Made by a program: the position numbers and the translations under genes
Source of the DNA: Lentilactobacillus raoultii
GTDB taxonomy: Bacteria > Bacillota > Bacilli > Lactobacillales > Lactobacillaceae
Direction of reading: 5' to 3'
DNA length: 64,000 nucleotides
Assembly (NCBI RefSeq): GCF_900411375.1
Contig: NZ_LS422984.1
Span: forward strand, 88,510 to 152,509
In this document: in pieces, positions 57,386 to 64,000 of the stretch
Numbering within the stretch: the stretch's first letter is position 1
How the letters are laid out: each line of letters opens with the position of its first letter
The notes under the pieces: model-generated
The model's database searches: none
Seen by the model: the letters and a program-made list of their open reading frames with translations, nothing else
Told to the model about the DNA's origin: nothing

Positions 57386-58660
57386 TTATTGATTAAAAGA
57401 ACGTCGTAACCTCAAATATTGTTCTTTTAGCGCTTTTTCAATTTTACCATTATCTTTGGGATGGTAATATTGAGCGTTTTTTATTTTATCGGGAAGGTAT
57501 TGTTGCTTGACCCAATCATTTGGAAAATCGTGCGGATACTTGTATTCAACACCGTGCCCAAGTTTTTTGGCACCCTTGTAATGGGCATCTTTTAGCCAAA
57601 GTGGGATCTCACCGTAATGGCCGGCTTTAACATCGCTAAGCGCATTGTCAATTGCCGTCATTGCAGAATTAGACTTTGGACTTAAACATAGTTCAATAAT
57701 TGCATTTGCCAAAGGAATTCGGGCTTCGGGTAAGCCAAGCTGTTTGGCAGCCGAGACGGCACTTACTGCTCTTTCACAAGCAGCCGGGTTGGCCAGCCCA
57801 ACATCTTCATAAGCAATCACCAACAAGCGTCTGATTAAAGAAATCAAGTCGCCGGCCTCTATTAAACGACTGGCATAGTGAAGGGCAGCGTCTACGTCTG
57901 AACCACGGATCGACTTTTGAAATGCAGAAATAACATCATAATGAGCATCACCATTTTTATCAGCGCTTAATGATTGACGCTGCAAACACTCCTCAATGAC
58001 TGATAAATCAACTTGAATGATGCCGTGACGATCTTTGGGGGTTGACTTGACGGCCAGTTCCAGCCCATTTAAAGCACTTCTTAAATCGCCATTAGTGGCC
58101 GTTGACAGGAAGTCCATTGCGTCATCAGTTAGATGAACCTGGAATTGGCCCAGACCCCTTTTTTTATCTTTCAACGCCCTTTGAACTGCTAGTTGGATGT
58201 CTTGGGGTGAAAGTGGGTGGACCTGAAAGATTTGAGTTCGACTTCTAACAGCTGGATTAATACTGATGTAAGGATTTTCAGTAGTTGCGCCGATTAAAAT
58301 AATTGTTCCCTTTTCTAAAAGCGGCAATAAAAAATCCTGTTTTGTTTTATCTAAGCGATGAATCTCATCCAATAATAACACGACGGTACCGCTCATTTTA
58401 GCTTCTTCAGCAACAATTTGAAGATCTTTTTTCGTATCGGTTGCGGCATTTAAAACGCGAAATGCGTATTTGGTGGAACCGGCAATGGCACTGGCAATGC
58501 TTGTTTTACCAGTTCCTGGTGGTCCATACAAAATCATTGAAGACAACATTTTAGCCTTAACCATCCGGTTAATAATTTTACCAGGGCCTACCAAATCTTG
58601 TTGGCCAACGATGTCTTCAATTTTTGTGGGACGCATTCGATAGGCAAGCGGTTGTTGCAT
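57386..58660 (-). CDS. rarA: Replication-associated recombination protein A (RarA/MgsA)
   Basis: 424 residues, AAA+ ATPase. Walker A YGPPGTGKTSIA (~45-56), Walker B LLLDEIHRLD, sensor ATTENPY, and the C-terminal RarA tetramerisation region (RIPLANAIIELCLSPKSNSA). Acts at stalled replication forks. ATG 58660 after GGAGGG. Confidence 0.96.
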   Translation of the reverse strand: MQQPLAYRMRPTKIEDIVGQQDLVGPGKIINRMVKAKMLSSMILYGPPGTGKTSIASAIAGSTKYAFRVLNAATDTKKDLQIVAEEAKMSGTVVLLLDEIHRLDKTKQDFLLPLLEKGTIILIGATTENPYISINPAVRSRTQIFQVHPLSPQDIQLAVQRALKDKKRGLGQFQVHLTDDAMDFLSTATNGDLRSALNGLELAVKSTPKDRHGIIQVDLSVIEECLQRQSLSADKNGDAHYDVISAFQKSIRGSDVDAALHYASRLIEAGDLISLIRRLLVIAYEDVGLANPAACERAVSAVSAAKQLGLPEARIPLANAIIELCLSPKSNSAMTAIDNALSDVKAGHYGEIPLWLKDAHYKGAKKLGHGVEYKYPHDFPNDWVKQQYLPDKIKNAQYYHPKDNGKIEKALKEQYLRLRRSFNQ

Positions 58661-58686
58661 GATAACAACCCTCCTTTTGATAATAC

Positions 58687-58720
58687 AAAAAGACGTTCCG
58701 CTTTCGCAAAACGTCTTTTA
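58687..58720 (-). terminator. Terminator after rpsD
   Basis: AAAAGACGTT pairs with AACGTCTTTT, in the gap after the rpsD stop. Confidence 0.85.
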
Positions 58721-58737
58721 GTTACCGTAACAACGAA

Positions 58738-59349
58738 TTAACCTAATTTGTTGTAGTATTCAACAATTAGTGATTCATCGATGTCAGCATCAAGTTCTTC
58801 ACGTTGTGGAAGGCGAACCAATGAGCCTTCAAGTTTATCAGCATCGAAGCTAACATATTGTGGACGGCCCACAACTGCTTCAACTGCATCTTTAATGACT
58901 TGGAGATCCTTGGATTTCTCGCGTACAGAAACCACTTGACCGGGTTTAACTTCGTAAGAAGGAATGTCAACACGTTTACCATCAACTGTGATGTGACCAT
59001 GGTTGACTAACTGACGAGCTTGTCGACGAGTAGTTGCCAAGCCTAAACGATAAACGATGTTATCTAATCGTCTTTCAAGTAAGATCATAAAGTTAACACC
59101 ATGCTTACCTTCACGAATCTTACCGGCACGAACGAATAAATTAGCAAATTGACGTTCAGTTAACCCGTACATATAACGAAGTTTTTGCTTTTCTTTAAGT
59201 TGTAAGCCATATTCAGAAAGCTTTTGGCGACGTCCCTGACCATGATCACCTGGGGCGTAAGGGCGACGGGAAAGTTCTTTACCGGTACCTGAAAGAGAGA
59301 TACCTAAACGACGTGAAATTCTCCAGCTTGGACCTGTATATCTAGACAT
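58738..59349 (-). CDS. rpsD: 30S ribosomal protein S4
   Basis: 203 residues. N-terminal ribosomal S4 domain and an S4 RNA-binding domain ([20 protein letters not shown]). Nucleates 30S assembly. ATG 59349 after TTGGAGGA. Its ~170-nt leader is probably autoregulatory. Confidence 0.98.
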   Translation of the reverse strand: MSRYTGPSWRISRRLGISLSGTGKELSRRPYAPGDHGQGRRQKLSEYGLQLKEKQKLRYMYGLTERQFANLFVRAGKIREGKHGVNFMILLERRLDNIVYRLGLATTRRQARQLVNHGHITVDGKRVDIPSYEVKPGQVVSVREKSKDLQVIKDAVEAVVGRPQYVSFDADKLEGSLVRLPQREELDADIDESLIVEYYNKLG

Positions 59350-59523
59350 AAAAAAATCCTCCAATTATTTTTTGGAGTAAAATAAGCCATTGTAGGTTTA
59401 GTATTCGTGCATATCGCTTTGCTCTTTCGCTCAAGCAGCCGAATTGAGTTACTTGCAGAACCTATAAAGATAGGCAACGGTATGTTGACGAGCTTACCAC
59501 CCACTGCTGCATTATTTTACACG
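59350..59523 (-). promoter_or_regulatory. Leader of rpsD, likely S4 autoregulatory element
   Basis: A ~174-nt transcribed leader. On the minus strand GCTTGAGCGAAAGAGCAAAGC (here named by its position about 59444-59424) folds as a stem-loop, followed by GATATGCACGAA; this composition resembles the Firmicutes S4 leader. Assignment rests on gene context and partial motifs. Confidence 0.5.
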
Positions 59524-59529
59524 AAGTAC

Positions 59530-59558
59530 ATTGTATCGAGAATTCGTCAATTAGTCAA
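59530..59558 (-). promoter_or_regulatory. Promoter of rpsD
   Basis: On the minus strand -35 TTGACT (59558-59553), 17-bp spacer, -10 TACAAT (59535-59530). It overlaps the 3' end of the ytsP gene. Confidence 0.8.
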
Positions 59559-60009
59559 TGTGTTGGCAAAAGATCTTAACAAATTCGGTTAGCAATGTTT
59601 CATCTTTTTTAGAAAAACGGTCTAAAATCGGTGAGTCAATATCCAAAACACCCAATGGCTGACCATTTTTAAAAATTGGGATCACTATCTCTGAATTAGA
59701 GTCGCTATCGCAGGCAATGTGTCCGGCAAATTGATGAACGTCGGCCACCCTTAGCGGCTCTCCTTTCGACAGAGCAGTGCCACAGACGCCTTGACCGTTT
59801 TTAATATGCATACAAGCTACTTTGCCTTGAAATGGTCCTAATACTAGTTCGTCCTTCTCTGGTACATATCGGTAAAAACCAACCCAGTTAATTTGATCCA
59901 AACTTTGGTTTAAAAGGGCGGCAGCGTTAGCCATATTGGCAATGACATCGGATTCTTCATATAACAATGCATCGAGTTGTTGATTGACCAAATCTGTTAC
60001 GTTTTGCAT
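59551..60009 (-). CDS. Free methionine-(R)-sulfoxide reductase, GAF domain (YtsP type)
   Basis: 152 residues, one GAF domain. Conserved Cys: GKVACMHIKNGQGVCG and GHIACDSDSNSEIVIP, the fRMsr pattern. Reduces free methionine-R-sulfoxide. I chose ATG 60009, 10 bp after GTGAGGA; an ATG at 60024 is within that site. Next to rpsD, as in many Firmicutes. Confidence 0.92.
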   Translation of the reverse strand: MQNVTDLVNQQLDALLYEESDVIANMANAAALLNQSLDQINWVGFYRYVPEKDELVLGPFQGKVACMHIKNGQGVCGTALSKGEPLRVADVHQFAGHIACDSDSNSEIVIPIFKNGQPLGVLDIDSPILDRFSKKDETLLTEFVKIFCQHID

Positions 60010-60183
60010 AAATTTTTTCCTCACTTAAAAATAATCTGTTGAAACCTACCTACTATGATATAATTCAACTTAGGGCACTTTTGCTATTTATTACTACATA
60101 ATAGATTGTTTTGGCATTTTTTTCTACAATAATGTGTTTTTATATGGGCTTTATTATTTTTATTATCTGAAGGATGGGATCGA

Positions 60184-61935
60184 ATGTTTATTTTGCTGAT
60201 AGTAATTGTTGTGGTAGTCGGAGCTTGTTATCTAGGCTTTGTATTTTACCAACGGCGAACAATTAAGATGGCGACAAGCGTTTATGAAAGTAAAAAGGAT
60301 TTGAATAAAATTCCGCTGGACGATGAATTTGCCCTTGCCAAGAAAATGAATTTAACGGGTGAGTCAAAGAAAAAATATGGCCAGTTGCATAATAAATACC
60401 AACATTATCGTAATCAGATTTTGCCGGAAATCGATGAACAAATAAAAACCGTTAAGGAAGACGGCAAGGGGATTAATTTTATTAAAACCCGCAGTGACTG
60501 GCAAGTAGCCAATCAAACAATTCAAGAGGCCGATGCAGCACTAAAGGAAATTCAAGCAGGTTTGGCACAACTTTATGATCTAAATAAGCAGCATCAGCAA
60601 GCAGTGTCGGAGCTTGAGAAAAAGTATCGTCATCTTCGCGAAGATATTTTAAATCAGAATGCCTCGTTTGGTCCAAGTATTGATGGCCTTGAAAAAATGT
60701 TGGCCGATATTGAAGGAACTTTTGATGAATTCACTAAATTGACCAAAAGTGGTGATCCAAGTAGTGCCGATGAAGTTTTACGCGATTTAAATACAGCGAC
60801 TGATAAACTGGAAGATTATATGAAACGGATTCCCAAGTTATTTCTTTCTTTAGATAAAGAATTTAAGGTTCAATTAGATGAAATTCATGACGGTTACTCA
60901 GAGCTTCGATCAAAAGGGTATCAATTTCCTAATGATCAGTTTGAAATGGCACTCAATCGGCTTCATGATCAGATCCAAAAGAATTTAACACAATTGGCTA
61001 AACTTAAGGTTGAGGATGTTTCGGCATCTAATGAAAAAATTGAGACATCTATTGATCACTTGTATAGTGCAATTGATAAAGAATTTAAGGCTCGACCACA
61101 TGTTGAAAAGGCAACAAAGATGATTGGGGAGTATATCCAACATGTTCGACGTCAAAATGAAGATTTGACTAATCGTTTGCAGGTTTTAAATCAGAGCTAT
61201 GTTCTCACCCATCAAGAAATTGAAGATAATCATCAATATGATCGCCAAATTACCGGATTGGAAAGAACTTATCAACGTGAAATTGAAGATATGAATGCTG
61301 GGAATGCGATTTATTCAGAAATTGATGAAACCCAAAAAAAGATGTTGGCAAGTTTAAAAGAATTAGAAAATTCGCAAAAGGAACTATTTGAATCGATTGT
61401 TGATTTACCTGAAAAAGAGCAAAAAGCCCGAGACGCGTTAGCTCACTTTGATTTAGAAATGCGACATAAGAAGAGACGAATTGATAATCAGAATCTTCCT
61501 GGTCTTCCGGATACCTATCAAAATAATTTTGCAGCAGTTATTCGTGAAATTAAGCAATTAAATGAAGACCTTAATAAGGCGCATGTCAATATAGATGATG
61601 TCAGTAAACAGGTGATTATTATTCAGTCCGACATGGATACTTTAGAAGATCGGACCACTCGGATGTTGGACGATGCCAATCTGGCAGAACAAACAATTCA
61701 GTATGCTAATCGTTACATTAGTTCAAATCCTGAAATTGCCTCTGCAAGCGTTAAAGCTCAAAATTATTTTGATAAACAATTTGACTACGCCAAGAGTCTT
61801 AAAACAATTTCTGAAGCGTTGGAAAATCAATCGAGTGGCGTTTTTTCAAAGATTAAAAAAGATTATTTTGATACAAAAGTGGTATTGAAAAAGCGTAACG
61901 GTCAAGCAGATCAAGATGAATCCGAAGAACATTAA
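60184..61935 (+). CDS. ezrA: Septation ring formation regulator EzrA
   Basis: 583 residues. N-terminal membrane helix (~1-20) followed by spectrin-like coiled-coil repeats. It links FtsZ to the membrane and limits Z-ring position. ATG 60184 after AAGGATGGG. Upstream of the cysteine desulfurase-thiI pair, a conserved order. Confidence 0.93.
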   Translation: MFILLIVIVVVVGACYLGFVFYQRRTIKMATSVYESKKDLNKIPLDDEFALAKKMNLTGESKKKYGQLHNKYQHYRNQILPEIDEQIKTVKEDGKGINFIKTRSDWQVANQTIQEADAALKEIQAGLAQLYDLNKQHQQAVSELEKKYRHLREDILNQNASFGPSIDGLEKMLADIEGTFDEFTKLTKSGDPSSADEVLRDLNTATDKLEDYMKRIPKLFLSLDKEFKVQLDEIHDGYSELRSKGYQFPNDQFEMALNRLHDQIQKNLTQLAKLKVEDVSASNEKIETSIDHLYSAIDKEFKARPHVEKATKMIGEYIQHVRRQNEDLTNRLQVLNQSYVLTHQEIEDNHQYDRQITGLERTYQREIEDMNAGNAIYSEIDETQKKMLASLKELENSQKELFESIVDLPEKEQKARDALAHFDLEMRHKKRRIDNQNLPGLPDTYQNNFAAVIREIKQLNEDLNKAHVNIDDVSKQVIIIQSDMDTLEDRTTRMLDDANLAEQTIQYANRYISSNPEIASASVKAQNYFDKQFDYAKSLKTISEALENQSSGVFSKIKKDYFDTKVVLKKRNGQADQDESEEH

Positions 61936-61950
61936 GCAATTGTGAGTTAA

Positions 61951-61996
61951 TTAAAGCGTCAAGCGAGATTCCTAAAAATTTCGCTTGACGCTTTAA
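61951..61996 (+). terminator. Terminator after ezrA
   Basis: AAAGCGTCAAGCGA pairs with TCGCTTGACGCTTT. Confidence 0.85.
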
Positions 61997-62158
61997 AGTT
62001 AAATGGTCTTTTCGTTATTGACTGAAGTGATAACGACGTTGACCAGCGATTTGATAGATTCACAGTGTCTGACTTGTTAGTACGACTGTTTGGGTGTATT
62101 ATCGTGGAAGTTATATTTGTTGGAGTCGAACCAATAAATAAAGAGAAGAAGGTTTCAA

Positions 62159-63304
62159 ATGATTTATTTTGATAATAGTGCAACGACACAAGCATTGCCG
62201 GAAGTTGTTGACACGTACGACAAGGTAAGCAAAAGTGTTTGGGGAAATCCCTCAAGCCTCCATAATTTTGGAGAGCAAGCCTTTAATTTACTGGAACAAT
62301 CCAGAAAGCAAATTGCCGATTTACTGCACGTTCATCCTGATGAGATTTACTTCACCAGCGGTGGCACAGAAGGCGATAACTGGGTGGTTAAAGGAACGGC
62401 ACTTCAAAAACGGGAGTATGGTAAACACCTAATCACAACTTCAGTTGAACATCCTGCTATCCATAATTCGATGGAACAGCTTAAACAACTGGGCTATGAC
62501 GTGACTTATCTACCGGTAGATGATGAAGGCCGAATTTCAATTAAAGATTTGAAAGCTGCAATTCGTCCTGATACGACGTTGGTTTCAATTATGGCTGTCA
62601 ATAATGAAATTGGCACGATTCAACCCATTAAAGAGGCTGCTGAATTATTAAAGCAGTACCCTAAAATTCATTTTCATATTGATGCCGTCCAAGGAATTGG
62701 TAAGGGAATTCAAGACCAGATTTTTAACGATCGTGTTGATTTTGTTACAATTTCAGGGCATAAATTTCATGCGCCAAGGGGAATTGGCTTTATTTATGGT
62801 CGCCGTGGTCGCCGCATTGCACAATTAATGAGTGGTGGTGGTCAAGAAAAAAATCAACGTTCTGGAACTGAAAATCTACCAGCAATTGCGGCAATGGCAA
62901 AGGCACTTCGGCTGTTGCTCACAAAGGAACCGCAAGCTAATCAAACTGAACGGCAAATTAAACAGCTTATCAGTGATCACATTCGTAAGTTCGATAAGGT
63001 AACCATTTTCTCAAAAAGTACGGATCGGTTTGCACCACATATCCTGTGCTTTGCGATTAAGGGTGTTCGGGGAGAAACGGTCGTTCATGCGTTTGAAAAG
63101 GAAGGTATTTACATTTCGACTACCAGTGCCTGCTCTTCCAAGAAGCATTTGGCATCGAGTACCCTGACTGCAATGCATGTGCCAGAAGAGATTTCAACAA
63201 GTGCTGTTAGAATCTCATTAGGTGATCAGAATACGCTTGATGAGGCTAAAACGTTTATTAAGGTATTTGATCGATTGTATAAAGAGTTTGATAAATTAAG
63301 TTAG
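62159..63304 (+). CDS. Cysteine desulfurase (NifS/IscS-like)
   Basis: 381 residues, PLP fold type I. The PLP Lys is in [11 protein letters not shown] (~203) and the catalytic Cys in [10 protein letters not shown] (~324). It passes sulfur from cysteine, here most likely to ThiI encoded 8 bp downstream, as in the NifZ-ThiI pair of Bacillus. ATG 62159 after AGAAGG. Confidence 0.95.
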   Translation: MIYFDNSATTQALPEVVDTYDKVSKSVWGNPSSLHNFGEQAFNLLEQSRKQIADLLHVHPDEIYFTSGGTEGDNWVVKGTALQKREYGKHLITTSVEHPAIHNSMEQLKQLGYDVTYLPVDDEGRISIKDLKAAIRPDTTLVSIMAVNNEIGTIQPIKEAAELLKQYPKIHFHIDAVQGIGKGIQDQIFNDRVDFVTISGHKFHAPRGIGFIYGRRGRRIAQLMSGGGQEKNQRSGTENLPAIAAMAKALRLLLTKEPQANQTERQIKQLISDHIRKFDKVTIFSKSTDRFAPHILCFAIKGVRGETVVHAFEKEGIYISTTSACSSKKHLASSTLTAMHVPEEISTSAVRISLGDQNTLDEAKTFIKVFDRLYKEFDKLS

Positions 63305-63312
63305 GAGAAACT

Positions 63313-64000
63313 ATGCATTATACTGAAATTATGGTTCGTTATGGCGAACTTTCTACTAAGGGTAAAAACCGAAAAGATTTTATCCGTCAGTTGGGAAGAA
63401 ATGTTCGCGCAGTGTTGCACCGTTTTCCGGCCGTTGAAGTCAAGGCTCAACGCGATCGGCTTCACGTTACTTTGAATGGTGAAGATGATCAAAAAGTGAT
63501 CGCAACTTTACAAGGTGTCTTTGGCATTGAGACCTTGTATCCTTCAATTAAAGTGGCAAAAGACATGGATGCTATCAAGAAGACAGCGCTACAAATGGCT
63601 GAAAAACAATATCAGCCAGGCCAAACTTTTAAGATTAATACCCGCCGACAAGACAAACATTTTGAGTATCATACGAACCAAATTAACAACATGTTGGGTG
63701 ACTATATTTTAGAAAATATCGATGGCATTTCGGTTAACGTCAAACATCCTGACATTGCAATTCGGGTTGAAGTTCGAATGAACGGCGCGTTTTTGTCTTC
63801 AGAAACACTTCATGGCGCTGGCGGTCTTCCAGTGGGAACCGGCGGTCGAGCAACGATGATGTTATCAGGTGGGATTGATTCACCGGTTGCGACTTATATG
63901 GCCATGAAGCGTGGGGTGAAAATTGATATGATTCATTTTTATAGTCCGCCATACACCAGCGAGCAGGCTCTAAACAAAGCCAAGCAACTGACATCCGTAT
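63313..64000 (+). CDS. thiI: tRNA 4-thiouridine synthase ThiI, partial
   Basis: About 229 residues visible, open to the right edge. An N-terminal ferredoxin-like and THUMP domain (~60-165) and a PP-loop SGGIDSPVA (~185) for tRNA adenylation. It uses sulfur from the desulfurase for s4U8. ATG 63313 after AGGAGAAA. The C-terminus is outside the window. Confidence 0.95.
   Translation, partial: MHYTEIMVRYGELSTKGKNRKDFIRQLGRNVRAVLHRFPAVEVKAQRDRLHVTLNGEDDQKVIATLQGVFGIETLYPSIKVAKDMDAIKKTALQMAEKQYQPGQTFKINTRRQDKHFEYHTNQINNMLGDYILENIDGISVNVKHPDIAIRVEVRMNGAFLSSETLHGAGGLPVGTGGRATMMLSGGIDSPVATYMAMKRGVKIDMIHFYSPPYTSEQALNKAKQLTSV

Overview
The window looks like a low-GC lactic acid bacterium of the family Lactobacillaceae. 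Supporting this are gene families and gene order (MurT/GatD, H+-type F1Fo ATP synthase operon followed by DUF1146-murA-mreB, a methionine T-box in front of metNIQ, ytsP-rpsD, ezrA-nifS-thiI), AGGAGG-type ribosome binding sites, frequent TTG starts and a tmRNA with tag AKNNNSYALAA. Genus is not assigned; any genus call would be inference.

Layout. 1-5.9 kb: a CPA1 Na+/H+ antiporter (cut by the left edge) with a structured, possibly regulatory leader; a small membrane protein; a membrane protein/ABC ATPase pair with a degenerate ATPase signature; and a secreted SH3-like protein. 6.04-14.69 kb: an 8.6-kb integrated element inserted in the 3' end of ssrA (tmRNA) and flanked by 25-bp direct repeats. 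It carries a tyrosine integrase, a divergent repressor/Cro-type switch, a prim-pol primase, an SF3 (D5/P4-type) helicase, a repeat-rich candidate origin, small proteins of unknown function and a structured non-coding stretch. It has no capsid, tail, lysis or terminase genes, so it resembles a phage satellite (PICI-like) more than a full prophage. 14.7-23 kb: tmRNA, a HAD phosphatase, a pseudo-C39 protein in operon with a two-component system, two tRNAs (Gln-CUG, Glu-CUC), a secreted metzincin protease, two unknown small proteins and a serine hydrolase.

23-46 kb is mostly core: MurT/GatD (lipid II amidation), tdk-prfA-prmC-tsaC-glyA-upp, the eight-gene atp operon, DUF1146, murA, mreB/mbl, yidD, DUF2969, rodA, an H-protein-like lipoyl carrier, and the Met T-box-controlled metNIQ. 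46-64 kb: an SPFH protein; a five-gene cluster with two ABC systems around a YtrA-like GntR regulator; ddl; a membrane GDPD; tag; an HTH-TPR (RRNPP-like) regulator; usp; rarA; rpsD with a long leader; ytsP; ezrA; a cysteine desulfurase; and thiI, cut by the right edge.

The accessory interest is concentrated in the ssrA-integrated element: paired arm-type repeats beside both att sites, a 16-bp repeat present at control points, a candidate iteron origin, tandem hairpins with a compensatory base-pair change, and two adjacent paralogous small proteins of unknown function in the cargo position. Outside it, the structured antiporter leader is the most unusual regulatory candidate. All calls are from reading the sequence; no database or folding computation was run.
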